The notes: generated from the letters alone by a model not told the origin. Shown: positions 52,227 through 61,690, counted from the stretch's first letter. The stretch is DNA of 64,000 nt from a candidate division WOR-3 bacterium (GCA_039803545.1 JBDRYS010000003.1:19096-83095), one strand, 5' to 3'. Numbers and translations are program-made.

Positions 52227-52313
52227 AAAGCCAAACTTAAACCTATAAACCAAAACTGTATTATTGCATGTAAATTTAAAAGTACATAATTTTCTTGAAT
52301 TCTCACAATCAAC

Positions 52314-52342
52314 TTGACAATTTGCATATATGCAACTATAAT
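52314..52342 (+). promoter_or_regulatory. Consensus promoter of the PadR operon with embedded operator
   Basis: TTGACA (52314-52319), 17-nt spacer, TATAAT (52337-52342), a perfect match. ATG 52352 is 9 nt after the -10, so the transcript is nearly leaderless. Confidence 0.9.
52322..52335. promoter_or_regulatory. Palindromic operator in the PadR-gene promoter spacer
   Basis: TTGCATATATGCAA is a perfect 14-bp palindrome occupying the spacer between -35 and -10. A dimeric regulator bound here would block polymerase. The adjacent PadR-family protein is the likely binder (autoregulation; inference). Confidence 0.7.
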
Positions 52343-52351
52343 ATATATACT

Positions 52352-52723
52352 ATGAGAAAGAGATGCATCGGACCTCATCATGGACTGGAGGGGCCTGGGG
52401 GCCTCCAACTTGGCTTTTTGTTGCAAGGTTTAATCCTAAAACTCTTATCACAAAAACCACTTCACGGTTACGAAATTTTCACTAAAATTGAAGAGAGCTT
52501 TCCTGAAATTCCAAACTTTCGTGGGCTTGTGATGCGAGGTGTCGGCTACAGGATTTTAAGAATGATGGAAGAAATGGGCCTTATTTCCTCAGAATGGGAT
52601 GTATCTGTAGGCCCTGCAAGGAGGGTTTACAAAATCACAGAAGAGGGCCTTAGAGCCCTGCACAATTTCAACAAAAATTTAGAGATTCTTAAAGATACAA
52701 TAGAGAAATTTATAAACTTTTAA
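52352..52723 (+). CDS. PadR-family transcriptional regulator
   Basis: The product (123 residues from ATG 52352) has the PadR winged helix: 'L-I-L-K-L-L-S-Q-K-P-L-H-G-Y-E-I' (about 28-43), a recognition helix region near 'G-V-G-Y-R-I-L-R-M-M-E-E-M-G-L-I', and the wing 'R-R-V-Y-K-I-T-E-E-G'. PadR proteins repress by binding palindromes; one lies in its own promoter. Two small genes follow in the same direction: a Gly/Trp-rich DUF5320-like protein and a NifX-like protein. Confidence 0.9.
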   Translation: MRKRCIGPHHGLEGPGGLQLGFLLQGLILKLLSQKPLHGYEIFTKIEESFPEIPNFRGLVMRGVGYRILRMMEEMGLISSEWDVSVGPARRVYKITEEGLRALHNFNKNLEILKDTIEKFINF

Positions 52724-52738
52724 AACAGGAGGTGTAAC

Positions 52739-53023
52739 ATGTACGGAGCAGGCTGGGGAGCAGGCCGTGGATTTGGACGCGGATGGGGCTTTGGCCCAGG
52801 ATGGGGTGTGAGAGCAGCTTACCCAGAAGTTATTCCTCCCTACGGTGCAGGATGGGGTTTAAGAACCTACTATCCTGGATTTTGGCGCCCTCGTGGATGG
52901 TGCTGGTATTGGTACTTTTCCAATGAAAAAGAATACCTCCAGACAGAAAAGGAAGCCATAGAGAACTACCTTGAAATAATTAAGAAAAGGCTCGAGGAGT
53001 TAGAAAAGAAAAATAACCAGTAG
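52739..53023 (+). CDS. DUF5320-like Gly/Trp-rich small protein
   Basis: The 94-residue product has an unusual N-terminal two-thirds rich in G, W, R and Y with repeated G-W-G and G-x-G-W units, then a helical coiled-coil tail (E-K-E-A-I-E-N-Y-L-E-I-I-K-K-R-L-E-E-L). This is the layout of DUF5320 proteins seen beside NifX/NifB-like genes in anaerobes. AGGAGGT precedes ATG 52739. No enzymatic motif; function is unknown. It sits between PadR and the NifX-like gene. Confidence 0.75.
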   Translation: MYGAGWGAGRGFGRGWGFGPGWGVRAAYPEVIPPYGAGWGLRTYYPGFWRPRGWCWYWYFSNEKEYLQTEKEAIENYLEIIKKRLEELEKKNNQ

Positions 53024-53046
53024 ATCTACAAGCAAGGGGTATTACT

Positions 53047-53424
53047 GTGAAAATAGCTGTTGCATCAGAAGATGGAAAAACTATTTCGTTGCACTTTGGA
53101 AGAGCAAAGGGCTTTGTAATCATAGAAGTAGAAAACAGCGAAATAAAATCTATAAGCTTCGTACCTAACTCAGAACCTTGTGGAAATCACGAGTGTGATG
53201 AACACCATGGTGAACACCATTCCCGAGGATCAAAGCATGAGAGAATTCTCAAAAATCTTGAAGGTGTGGATATTGTGATTGCCGGAGGGATGGGTGGAGC
53301 GATCTATGAAGAACTAAAGAGAGCCGGTAAGCAGGTTTTTATAACCGATCAAAGGGATATAATGGAGGCAATTAAGCTACTTCTCGAAGGAAAGCTCGAT
53401 AATTTAGAAGAACTGCTACACTGA
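53047..53424 (+). CDS. NifX/NifB-like iron-molybdenum-cluster-binding protein
   Basis: The 125-residue product follows the dinitrogenase iron-molybdenum cofactor-binding fold (NifX/MTH1175 type): 'I-A-V-A-S-E-D-G' start, 'H-F-G-R-A' (about 17-21), a cysteine/histidine-rich loop (N-S-E-P-C-G-N-H-E-C-D ... H-H-G-E-H-H) and 'A-G-G-M-G-G-A-I-Y-E-E-L'. It starts at GTG 53047. The extended His/Cys loop suggests metal binding. It is the last gene of the PadR unit; together with the upstream WtpA-like gene the neighbourhood suggests Mo/W or Fe-S handling (inference). Confidence 0.85.
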   Translation: MKIAVASEDGKTISLHFGRAKGFVIIEVENSEIKSISFVPNSEPCGNHECDEHHGEHHSRGSKHERILKNLEGVDIVIAGGMGGAIYEELKRAGKQVFITDQRDIMEAIKLLLEGKLDNLEELLH

Positions 53425-53458
53425 GGATTTAACGACCTTATCACTCAATTCTAAATTT

Positions 53459-53478
53459 TAAAAGAAATCTTTCTTTTA
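53459..53478. repeat. Perfect 9-bp inverted repeat between nifX-like gene and the oligopeptidase
   Basis: TAAAAGAAA (53459-53467), 2 nt, TTTCTTTTA (53470-53478). Its centre is too tight for a good RNA hairpin, so a DNA operator or chance are possible. No GC stem, so it is not a standard terminator. Confidence 0.45.
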
Positions 53479-53550
53479 GAAGCCCGTTAGATTTATCTTC
53501 TTTACGCCCTTAATCCTTTATCATTTATAGGTTTCCAAGGGAGGTCTGAG

Positions 53551-55605
53551 ATGCTGGAGGTGTTGATGGCTGTTTTCACTTTTGTTTACCCTCAAACAAA
53601 AAGCCAACCGGTGGTTGACACCCTCTTTGGGGTCGAAATCAAAGATCCTTACAGGTGGCTGGAGAATGTAGACGATCCGAAAGTGAAAAAATGGGTTGAA
53701 GAGCAAAACAATCTCACCCTCAGAACATTGAAAAATCTCAAAGGATTCAGAAAACTTTACAGGGAAATTGACAAAACTTCCCGGAGAAAATGGATTTCGA
53801 TACCCAGCATTTTTGAGAACATCTACTTCTTCGAGAAATACGATGGCAAGAGCAACCACTCAGTAGTCTACATGAGCAAAGGAAAATGGGATATAAAAAG
53901 GGCAAAAAAGATCATCGATCCTAACAAATTCAGTAAGGATGGCCTTGTGGCCCTCGACTTTTTTTACCCAAGCTATGACGGCAAATTAATTGTCTTAGGA
54001 AAATCTTACGGAGGAAGTGAGAATAGCATTCTCTACATTTTTGACGTTGAAAAGGGAATCTACCTACCGGATTCAATACCCGATACCAAGTGGACATCCG
54101 TTGCCTGGCTTCCTGACAAATCGGGCTTCTATTACACAAGAAACACCGGCGGCGACAAGTTTTTGCCGCGGGTTTACTTCCACAAACTCGGCGACGACTA
54201 CAAAAACGATAAATACATCTTTGGTGAAGGCCTTCCTGAAACCTGGACCCCTTCAATTAGTGCCACCCGTGATAAAAGGTTCCTAATACTCACTGTCGAA
54301 AAGGGCTGGTCTTCAAACGACCTTTATTTCAAGAAAATTGATTCAGGAGGGGATTGGCAAAAGATTGCAGAAAATCTCGATGGAACTTTTACCCTTGCCT
54401 CCTATGGAGATTACTTCTACATTCTAACCAACTACAAAGCACCCAGATACAGATTGATACGCGTTCCCATTGAAAACCCTGACATAGAAAAAGCGCAGGA
54501 GATTATCCCGCAAAATCAATGGGTCCTTGAGAATTTCTCCTTCACAGGTGGAAAGCTGATTTTCAGGGTAACGGATAGCACCTTTACAAGAATCTTTGTT
54601 GCGGACCTTAATGGAAAGATTGAATATGAAATCCCTCTGCCCGACAGAGGAAGTGCCTATTTTACAATAGAAAATTACGAATCTCCAGTAATTTATATAT
54701 CCTTTCAGTCCTTTCGCTATCCCCCAGCGATCTTTTCTTTTAATGTCAACACAAAGGAAATGAAGAAGATTTGGCAACTCAAGGTCGATTTCAATGTCGA
54801 AGATTATGTCCAGGAATTTGTGATGTATCCTTCGAAAGACGGAACTTTAGTGCCTATGTACATTATCCATAAAAAAGATATGAAGATGGATGGGAATAAC
54901 CCTGCCCTTCTCACAGGATACCGAGGCTTTGCCGTTGGAATGAGTCCCCACTTCCTCGGAGAGAATCCTTACTTCAAGAGGGGTTTCGTCTACGCCATTG
55001 CCTGCCTTCGAGGAGGGAATGAATTTGGTGAAGATTGGCACAGGCAGGGTATGAGAGATAAAAAACAAAATGTCTTTGATGACTTTATCAGTGCCGCAGA
55101 GTATCTGATACAGAAGGGTTACACAAATCCAGAGAAACTCGCCATCTCCGGAGGCAGTAACGGAGGTTTACTCGTAGGTGCAGCAATGACCCAAAGACCC
55201 GATCTCTTCCGCGCTGTTTACTGCGGCGTCCCTCTTCTCGATATGATAAGGTATCACAAATTTGGTGTAGCCCACATTTGGATTCCAGAATATGGAAATC
55301 CTGACAATCCCGATGATTTCAAGTACCTCTACGACTACTCCCCTTACCACAGGATAGACAGGAACCTGGATAAGGTTTTTCCTGCGGTCTTTTTCCACAC
55401 AGCGGAATTTGACGGCAGAGTTCACCCGATGCATGCAATGAAGATGGCGGCAAAGATGCAAAATATGGTAAAAACAAAGGGGCCCATTTTACTGTACGTA
55501 GAACCACAGGCGGGACACGGTGCAGGAAAACCGAGAAAGAAGGCCATCGAAGACAGAACCCTTTCCACTATCTTCATCCTCTGGCAACTTGGTGTTAAGA
55601 TATGA
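53551..55605 (+). CDS. Prolyl oligopeptidase (S9A)
   Basis: The 684-residue product has an N-terminal 'P-x-T-K-S-Q-P-V-V-D-T ... D-P-Y-R-W-L-E' start, a seven-bladed propeller (about 70-410) and the alpha/beta-hydrolase domain with S536 (S-G-G-S-N-G-G), D621 (F-D-G-R-V-H-P) and H656 (A-G-H-G-A-G), the catalytic triad. It cleaves short peptides after proline and is normally cytosolic; no clear signal peptide is seen, though residues 5-12 are mildly hydrophobic. GGGAGG lies 6-7 nt before the ATG. It overlaps trmFO by 4 nt (ATGA). Confidence 0.94.
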   Translation: MLEVLMAVFTFVYPQTKSQPVVDTLFGVEIKDPYRWLENVDDPKVKKWVEEQNNLTLRTLKNLKGFRKLYREIDKTSRRKWISIPSIFENIYFFEKYDGKSNHSVVYMSKGKWDIKRAKKIIDPNKFSKDGLVALDFFYPSYDGKLIVLGKSYGGSENSILYIFDVEKGIYLPDSIPDTKWTSVAWLPDKSGFYYTRNTGGDKFLPRVYFHKLGDDYKNDKYIFGEGLPETWTPSISATRDKRFLILTVEKGWSSNDLYFKKIDSGGDWQKIAENLDGTFTLASYGDYFYILTNYKAPRYRLIRVPIENPDIEKAQEIIPQNQWVLENFSFTGGKLIFRVTDSTFTRIFVADLNGKIEYEIPLPDRGSAYFTIENYESPVIYISFQSFRYPPAIFSFNVNTKEMKKIWQLKVDFNVEDYVQEFVMYPSKDGTLVPMYIIHKKDMKMDGNNPALLTGYRGFAVGMSPHFLGENPYFKRGFVYAIACLRGGNEFGEDWHRQGMRDKKQNVFDDFISAAEYLIQKGYTNPEKLAISGGSNGGLLVGAAMTQRPDLFRAVYCGVPLLDMIRYHKFGVAHIWIPEYGNPDNPDDFKYLYDYSPYHRIDRNLDKVFPAVFFHTAEFDGRVHPMHAMKMAAKMQNMVKTKGPILLYVEPQAGHGAGKPRKKAIEDRTLSTIFILWQLGVKI

Positions 55606-56915
55606 AAGTAGCGGTAATTGGAGGTGGACTGGCAGGCAGCGAATGTGCTATTAACTTAGCAAAGGCCGGAATCGAAGTTGTACTTTATGAGATGAGACCA
55701 TCAAAGTTCACCCCCGCTCACAAGACCTCATACTTTGCAGAACTTGTCTGCAGTAATTCTTTAAAATCCACGGAACTTCACAATGCCCACGGCCTACTAA
55801 AAAAAGAAATGGAAATCCTAAATTCCTCGCTTCTCGAAATTGCAAAGGAAAGTTCCATTGCAAGTGGTAGGGCTTTGGTCGTGGATAGGGAAATCTTCTC
55901 CAAGAAAGTTACCGAAATCATCGAATCTCAACCCCTTATTAAAGTTGAGAGGAAAGAGGTAACTTCACTCCCTGATGCAGATTACACTGTGATAGCAACG
56001 GGGCCCCTCACCTCCGAGGGATTTTCAGAATTTCTTAAAGGCCTCGTAGGCGAATCCTTTCTGAACTTCTATGATGCTGTAGCTCCAGTGGTAACGGCCG
56101 AATCCCTCGATACAAGCAAAATGTATTTCAAAGACAGGCATGGAGAGCAAGACGAAATTTATCTAAATATTCCTCTCACTAAGGAGCAATACCTTGCCTT
56201 TGTAGAGGAACTCCGCAAGGCAGAGATCTATGAACCCCATTTAGAAGAAGATAAAAACTACTTCGAGGCCTGTTTACCCATTGAAGTAATGGCAAAAAGG
56301 GGCAATGAAACCCTAAGGTACGGACCTATGCGACCTGATGGCCTTACACCGCCCGATGGCACAAAGCCATATGCAGTGGTCCAACTAAGGGCAGAAAACC
56401 GAGAGAAAACCCTCTTCTCCATTGTTGGATTTCAAACCCAGCTTAAAATAAAGGAGCAGGAAAGAATCTTCAGGATGCTACCCGGTATGGAAAGGGCAGA
56501 ATTCGTGGTTTATGGAAAGATCCACCGAAACACCTACCTCAACTCCCCTCAGGTCCTTGATGATTATTTAAGGCTGAAAGGAAGAGAAGACCTTTTCTTT
56601 GCAGGTCAGATTATAGGAACGGAGGGATATGTAGAGGCAATGTGGGGAGGCCTTTTGGTTTCAATCTTCTTAAGGAAACTTTATAAAACCGGGAAATTGC
56701 CAGAACTTCCACCCAAAACAACCATAACGGGCGCCCTGCTCGATTACATAACCCACTATCCTCACAATGACTTCAAACCGATGAACGCCAACCTTGGAAT
56801 TTTGAGCCCCGTTGATTTCAGAATTCGTGGGAAAGATCGTAGGATTTATAAATCCCAGAGGGCAATAAGGGACCTCACAAAATGGAAGGAAAAGAACTTA
56901 TCAGAGATTTTTTAA
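55602..56915 (+). CDS. trmFO: Methylenetetrahydrofolate-tRNA (uracil-54-C5) methyltransferase
   Basis: The 437-residue product is TrmFO: FAD motif G-G-G-L-A-G-S-E (7-14), '[12 protein letters not shown]' and 'C-S-N-S-L-K-S', unique to the family. It makes ribothymidine at tRNA position 54 with methylenetetrahydrofolate and FAD. It overlaps xerC by 34 nt, as often seen in the conserved trmFO-xerC neighbourhood of Gram-positive bacteria. Confidence 0.97.
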   Translation: MKVAVIGGGLAGSECAINLAKAGIEVVLYEMRPSKFTPAHKTSYFAELVCSNSLKSTELHNAHGLLKKEMEILNSSLLEIAKESSIASGRALVVDREIFSKKVTEIIESQPLIKVERKEVTSLPDADYTVIATGPLTSEGFSEFLKGLVGESFLNFYDAVAPVVTAESLDTSKMYFKDRHGEQDEIYLNIPLTKEQYLAFVEELRKAEIYEPHLEEDKNYFEACLPIEVMAKRGNETLRYGPMRPDGLTPPDGTKPYAVVQLRAENREKTLFSIVGFQTQLKIKEQERIFRMLPGMERAEFVVYGKIHRNTYLNSPQVLDDYLRLKGREDLFFAGQIIGTEGYVEAMWGGLLVSIFLRKLYKTGKLPELPPKTTITGALLDYITHYPHNDFKPMNANLGILSPVDFRIRGKDRRIYKSQRAIRDLTKWKEKNLSEIF

Positions 56916-57787
56916 GCTATCTTAAAAACGAGAAAGGCTTTTCAGAAAATACGGTCTCCTCTTATGAAGATGATTTAAACCAGTTCTGGGAGTTTATGCG
57001 CGATGGTCTTGGAATAAAGGAACTGGAATTGGTCTCAAGAAACCACATAAGAGAATTCGTCTCTGTACTACTTAGAACGGGCTTTTCTAAAAGGAGCGTG
57101 GAAAGGAAACTCTCCTGCCTCAGAACCTTCTTTAAATACCTTAAAAGATTAGGGATTATCGAAAAGAACCCCATGCTGGGAATCCGAAATCCTAAAAGGG
57201 ACCAATACTTACCCGATGTGCTACCGGAGAAAAAACTCAATGAATTCCTCGACTCCTGGAGGCCTGAAACCCTCAACGATTTCAGAGATAAAGCCATCAT
57301 CGAACTTATGTACTCCTGTGGACTTCGCGCTTCAGAAGTGGTTGAATTAAAATGGGAATCCCTCCGGGAAAAAGAAAGGGAACTGAAGGTCCTGGGAAAG
57401 GGCAGAAAAGAAAGGATTGTACCTGTGGGCGAAAAGGCTTTACAGGCTTTGAACTCTTACAAAGAGATCCTTCTAAAAGAGAAAGGAAACCTGAAGGACT
57501 ACATCTTCGTCAACAAATTCGGAAACAAACTCACAAGGAGGGCACTCTGGGACATCATTAACAAAAGATTTGAGACACTCGCAAGGCTCTATGGTGTCCA
57601 TCCCCACGCCCTCAGGCACAGCTTTGCCACCCACCTCTTAAACCACGGTGCCGATTTAAGGTCCATTCAAGAACTCTTAGGCCACAAATCCCTCTCTACC
57701 ACTTCCGTTTACACCAACCTCCCCTTCTCCGCTCTTCTCGAGGTTTACAGGAAGACCCATCCAAGAGGTAAAGAGGATGAAAAATAA
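56882..57787 (+). CDS. xerC: Tyrosine recombinase XerC/XerD
   Basis: The 301-residue product has an N-terminal SAM-like core-binding domain (1-100) and a catalytic domain with R149, K173, H242, R245, H268 and nucleophile Y277. Together with its partner it resolves chromosome dimers at dif. XerC or XerD cannot be decided by eye. No dif-like site was searched for. It overlaps trmFO by 34 nt and the next gene by 11 nt. Confidence 0.94.
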   Translation: MEGKELIRDFLSYLKNEKGFSENTVSSYEDDLNQFWEFMRDGLGIKELELVSRNHIREFVSVLLRTGFSKRSVERKLSCLRTFFKYLKRLGIIEKNPMLGIRNPKRDQYLPDVLPEKKLNEFLDSWRPETLNDFRDKAIIELMYSCGLRASEVVELKWESLREKERELKVLGKGRKERIVPVGEKALQALNSYKEILLKEKGNLKDYIFVNKFGNKLTRRALWDIINKRFETLARLYGVHPHALRHSFATHLLNHGADLRSIQELLGHKSLSTTSVYTNLPFSALLEVYRKTHPRGKEDEK

Positions 57788-58700
57788 GATATTGCTATGG
57801 GCTGGATTTGCCCTCAGCTTCCTCTTCTTAGCACTGGTTCTAAAAGACTTTGAAATAAAGAAACTCTACGAAATTGTCAGCCATTTAAAAATATGGCCCT
57901 TGCTTGTCGCCTCGCTGATCTTCTTTGTAAGTTACTCCGTTAGGGCAATAAGGTGGAAATACTTTTTCCCTAAGGAACAGTCCATCGACCTTAAATCCGC
58001 CATAGGGTCCTTCTTCATAGGGAATTTTGGCAACAATATCTTTCCTGCAAGACTTGGAGATGTCTGGAGAATCGTCTTATTACACCAGAGAAACGATACA
58101 CCTAAGAGCTTAGTTCTCGGAGCTACCATCGTCGAAAGGATCTTTGACGCCACTGCCATTCTAATTAGCGGAATTGTTGCTCTACTATATTCAAACCTGC
58201 CTCGGGTTTACATTTACACAATTATTGGCCTCTTCCTCCTTATTTTCATCTCCGTTTTCGTAGCCTGGTATCTTGAGGAAAAGTATCAGAACAAATTCAA
58301 TTTACCGTCTAAAGCGGTATGGATTATAAAAAACCTGAAATTGGCGATGAAACCACTAAATACCCCCACAAAATTCCTTAAAATCCTCGCCATTACCCTC
58401 CTTTCCTGGGGGATAGAGCTTATAAGTTTTTACTTCTTCCTCTACGCCTTTGGGATCAAAGCTTCCATTGCCCTTTTGACCCTTATACTCTTCTTTATTA
58501 ACATTGCTGTCTCGGTTCCATCTGCCCCATCAAACATAGGAACCTTTGAGTATGGATTTGTCCTGGCGGGCGTTCTCTGGAACCATGATAAAAGTTCTAT
58601 ATTCACAATTGCCCTTGTTGCCCATTTTTTCAGATTTTTAGTTAGTATGATACCCGGGGTAATCTTTTCCTCAATCTGGCACTTTAAGCTGAAATCCTAA
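57777..58700 (+). CDS. Lysylphosphatidylglycerol synthase TM-region (YbhN/UPF0104) family protein
   Basis: The 307-residue product has about eight membrane helices, with '[11 protein letters not shown]' and '[15 protein letters not shown]' matching the flippase-like domain of LPG synthases and YbhN proteins. Lacks the lysyl-transferase domain. Likely moves lipids or polyprenyl-glycans; the cargo is unknown. It overlaps xerC by 11 nt and apgM (convergent) by 4 nt. Confidence 0.88.
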   Translation: MKNKILLWAGFALSFLFLALVLKDFEIKKLYEIVSHLKIWPLLVASLIFFVSYSVRAIRWKYFFPKEQSIDLKSAIGSFFIGNFGNNIFPARLGDVWRIVLLHQRNDTPKSLVLGATIVERIFDATAILISGIVALLYSNLPRVYIYTIIGLFLLIFISVFVAWYLEEKYQNKFNLPSKAVWIIKNLKLAMKPLNTPTKFLKILAITLLSWGIELISFYFFLYAFGIKASIALLTLILFFINIAVSVPSAPSNIGTFEYGFVLAGVLWNHDKSSIFTIALVAHFFRFLVSMIPGVIFSSIWHFKLKS

Positions 58701-59899
58701 GCACCCCACTTTTTGAGCTTCAAACCTGCTGCCATCGCAATCGGCAAAAGGTGGTAGGCATACATTATTCCGAGAGAGCCCTTAGCACAGTTTCTTTCAG
58801 TAAACCTCTCAATCCCGTCAAACCCCATATATTTAGAGTAAACAAGTAGCGGATTGGGGTGCCAGGAATGGGATTTAAGGAGGGAAGGGGTAGAATGGTC
58901 CCCAGTGATAACAAGGACATCGGGATTTACCGATAAAATCTCGGGCAGATAGGAATCGAGTTCCTCTATATATTTGACCTTTTTCAGAAAGTCACCGTCT
59001 TCGCCCGCCTTATCAGTGTACTTGTAATGGAGATAGACAAAGTCGTAATTTGCAATGTTTTCCTTCAGGTACCTTACAAGGTCTGCAAAGGCCTCACCCA
59101 CATCGGGGGTATCCATTCCGAGAATCCTTGTAATCCCTTTGTACATAGGGTAATTGGCAAGGGAAAGTGCCTTCATCCCCGTCCTTTCCTCAAAGCTCTC
59201 AACCTTCGGTTTTAAGGAGTATCCCCTAAGCAAAACCCCATTGGCCCTCGGTTCATCCTTTAAAACTTCAAGTATTTTGTCCACCAACTGGTTTATAACC
59301 CCTGCCGTCTTCTCAGACTCTTTCTCATGCCCCTTTGCCTCTAAAAGTTTCAACCCTTCCTTCTGGGGGTCGGTATCACTTATTTGGTCGTGCAATCCCG
59401 GTCCTTTCAGGATGATTACGAACCTGTGTTCCTTCCCCGGTAAAAAGGTCACCTTGTAATTTTCTATACCTGTTATATTCTCGGAAAGTTTATTAACGAT
59501 CCTCTTCATCTCTTCCGTTTCAATTCTTCCTGCCCTTCTGTCGGTCACAACTCGATCCGGTGTTATAGTACAAAAATTCGCCCTTATTGCAAGTTCATCA
59601 TCGGACATAATATAGCCGATACCATAGGCCTCAAGGGCCCCTCTTCCGATTTCAACCTCCTCGGGATTGTATCCAAAGAGTGAAAAGTGGGCAGGTCCGC
59701 TTCCGGGTGTAATCCCATATTCCACCGGTATGGTCAAGCCGAGAACAGATTGTGGCGCAAGCTTGTCCAGATTGGGCGTTTTTGCATATTCCAGTTCAGT
59801 CTTGTTTCCGAAATCAGGATGTGGGATGCCGCCAAGGCCATCGGCCACTAAAAACAGAATTTTCGTGTTATTTTTTTGATAAAGCTCTCTTATTTTCAT
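58697..59899 (-). CDS. apgM: Archaeal-type cofactor-independent phosphoglycerate mutase
   Basis: The 400-residue product has the alkaline-phosphatase-superfamily motifs V-A-D-G-L-G-G (18-24), P-G-S-G-P-A-H (nucleophile serine loop), and T-G-D-H-S-T-P near the C-terminus with the second metal ligands. It interconverts 3- and 2-phosphoglycerate in glycolysis. This is the ApgM type first found in archaea and present in some thermophilic bacteria, unlike the 510-residue GpmI. GGAGGG precedes the ATG. It is downstream of the FecCD/FecE genes on the same strand (12-nt gap). Confidence 0.93.
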   Translation of the reverse strand: MKIRELYQKNNTKILFLVADGLGGIPHPDFGNKTELEYAKTPNLDKLAPQSVLGLTIPVEYGITPGSGPAHFSLFGYNPEEVEIGRGALEAYGIGYIMSDDELAIRANFCTITPDRVVTDRRAGRIETEEMKRIVNKLSENITGIENYKVTFLPGKEHRFVIILKGPGLHDQISDTDPQKEGLKLLEAKGHEKESEKTAGVINQLVDKILEVLKDEPRANGVLLRGYSLKPKVESFEERTGMKALSLANYPMYKGITRILGMDTPDVGEAFADLVRYLKENIANYDFVYLHYKYTDKAGEDGDFLKKVKYIEELDSYLPEILSVNPDVLVITGDHSTPSLLKSHSWHPNPLLVYSKYMGFDGIERFTERNCAKGSLGIMYAYHLLPIAMAAGLKLKKWGA

Positions 59900-59911
59900 T
59901 GCAAACCCTCC

Positions 59912-60679
59912 TTAAAAGGTCTCCTCAAAAAGAAGGTCTTCGTTGACCCTTTTAATTCTCACATTAAAAACCCTTTCCAAAAGTTTCAATTCCACATCCT
60001 CTTTTTTCCCAAGAAATTCAATCCTTCCATCGCTTAAGACCAGAAGTTCATCGGAGAAACGATAAGCGAAATTAATATCGTGAATTATGGCAATAATGGT
60101 CTTCCCATTTGCCTTCATCCTTCTCAGGGCTCCGAAGAACCAGAGTTTATGATCGATGTCAAGATGGGCGGTAGGCTCATCCATAATAAAAATCTTTGAA
60201 TCCTGTGCGATCATCCTTGCAATTCTCACTCTGGCCAGCTCGCCTTGAGAGAGTTCCCAGAGGTACTTCTTGCCCAGCTTATGAATCTGTGTAATTTTTT
60301 TCGCAGTCTCAATTATGGAGTAATCTACGTCACTTAATCCAGAAAAGCCTGAAATATAGGGATACCTTGCCAGCTCCAGATAATCATCCACCCTCAACAC
60401 CTCATTGTGGATGATCTCCGTTGAAGGCAGGGCAGAAATGTACTTGACCAGCTCCCTCCGAGGATAGGTGTTAATATCCCTTCCCCAGACAAATACCCTG
60501 TTCTTCTCTGGCTTTATGATCCCTGTGAGCAGTCTAAATAAGGTCGTTTTCCCTGAACCATTGGGTCCAATGACCGTAAGAAAAGTACCCTGTTCAACGG
60601 AAAAACTTAGATTCTTGATCAACGGCTCAAAAGACTTCACATAAGAAAAGCTTAATTCCTTAACCTCTATTACCTTCAT
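59912..60679 (-). CDS. FecE/BtuD-type ABC transporter ATP-binding protein
   Basis: The 255-residue product has Walker A G-P-N-G-S-G-K-T-T (38-46), signature L-S-Q-G-E-L-A-R, and Walker B I-F-I-M-D-E-P, the layout of cobalamin/siderophore importer ATPases. It overlaps its permease gene by 20 nt. It powers import of a metal chelate or corrinoid; which one is not readable without the missing substrate-binding protein. Confidence 0.93.
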   Translation of the reverse strand: MKVIEVKELSFSYVKSFEPLIKNLSFSVEQGTFLTVIGPNGSGKTTLFRLLTGIIKPEKNRVFVWGRDINTYPRRELVKYISALPSTEIIHNEVLRVDDYLELARYPYISGFSGLSDVDYSIIETAKKITQIHKLGKKYLWELSQGELARVRIARMIAQDSKIFIMDEPTAHLDIDHKLWFFGALRRMKANGKTIIAIIHDINFAYRFSDELLVLSDGRIEFLGKKEDVELKLLERVFNVRIKRVNEDLLFEETF

Positions 60680-61616
60680 TCCTCTGCCTCCACACTATCC
60701 AGAAAAAGAATGGGACCGCAAAGATACCGAGGATGATACTTAAAGGAAGCTCTACCGGCGCCACCACTCTCGAAACAGAATCGGCCACAAGAAGCATCAA
60801 AGCCCCTCCCAATCCACTCACAGGCAATAACACTGCATGCTTACCGCCAATTATCTTTTTTATAATGTTCGGGACCATTAGTCCTATAAATCCAATCGCA
60901 CCAGTAATCGATACAATAAGGGCAGTGCTGGCAGAAGTGGTGAAAAACACCATATTCCTTATTTTGTTAACGTCAATCCCGAGGCTTAATGCCTCATGAT
61001 CCCCCAGGGTTATCGCGTCTAATTCCTTCATCTTTAAAAGGGGGAGTGAGGCTATTAACATGGCAAGAAAAAGGGCGATTCCCAGTAACGGCAACTCCCC
61101 TTCCGTCACAATAACACTTGTAGATCCCCAGAGAATGTAAAGTATCTCCTCCAGCACCTCCCTTTTAAGAACGAGGAGATAAAAAACAATGCCGTTAAAG
61201 AAGAAATTGAGAAAGAGGCCACCGAGAATGAGCAGTTCCTTAACAAGACTGCCTCTTACCCGAGCAAGGTAATAGATGAAGAAAATGGCAATGACAGAAA
61301 AAAGAAAGGCAGGAATCGAAAAGGCGTACTGAAAACTGATGCCAGCGATCTTTGAAAGGGCGACACCGAGCAAAGCACCCGAAGAAACTCCCAAAATGTA
61401 TGGGTCAGCAAGGGGGTTCTGGAGAATGGTTTGAAGGGATGCCCCCGACATTGCAAGTACATAACCGGCAACGAAGGTAACCACAAACCTCAAAATTCTA
61501 AGCCGCAAAATCTCCTGGGAAGGCATTTTAAATGTGAAATTGGTCACATAGAGGTAACTAAAAGCAAAAAGTAGGATAAGTAAAACACCTAAGTAAATGT
61601 ACCAGTTTTTCCGCAT
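60660..61616 (-). CDS. FecCD/BtuC-type ABC transporter permease
   Basis: The product (318 residues from ATG 61616) has about ten membrane helices and the family motif G-A-S-L-Q-T-I-L-Q-N-P-L-A-D-P plus 'L-G-V-S-S-G-A'. ATG 61616 lies 7 nt after TAAAAT, arguing for a leaderless start; TTG 61652 would lie in the -35. No substrate-binding protein gene is adjacent, an incomplete import system. It overlaps the ATPase gene by 20 nt. Confidence 0.92.
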   Translation of the reverse strand: MRKNWYIYLGVLLILLFAFSYLYVTNFTFKMPSQEILRLRILRFVVTFVAGYVLAMSGASLQTILQNPLADPYILGVSSGALLGVALSKIAGISFQYAFSIPAFLFSVIAIFFIYYLARVRGSLVKELLILGGLFLNFFFNGIVFYLLVLKREVLEEILYILWGSTSVIVTEGELPLLGIALFLAMLIASLPLLKMKELDAITLGDHEALSLGIDVNKIRNMVFFTTSASTALIVSITGAIGFIGLMVPNIIKKIIGGKHAVLLPVSGLGGALMLLVADSVSRVVAPVELPLSIILGIFAVPFFFWIVWRQRNEGNRG

Positions 61617-61623
61617 ATTCATA

Positions 61624-61652
61624 ATTTTAAAGTGGTTGCTTTGATTGGACAA
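61624..61652 (-). promoter_or_regulatory. Leaderless promoter of the FecCD/FecE/apgM unit
   Basis: Minus-strand TTGTCC (61652-61647), 17-nt spacer, TAAAAT (61629-61624), 7 nt, ATG 61616. Its -35 abuts the -35 of the divergent DUF1015 promoter. Confidence 0.6.
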
Positions 61653-61669
61653 AGGCTTTTTCTTATAAT
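61641..61669 (+). promoter_or_regulatory. Promoter of the DUF1015 gene
   Basis: TTGATT (61641-61646), 17-nt spacer, TATAAT (61664-61669). The leader carries AAGGAGGAG, then ATG 61691. Confidence 0.75.
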
Positions 61670-61690
61670 CTTAACACAAGGAGGAGTTAC

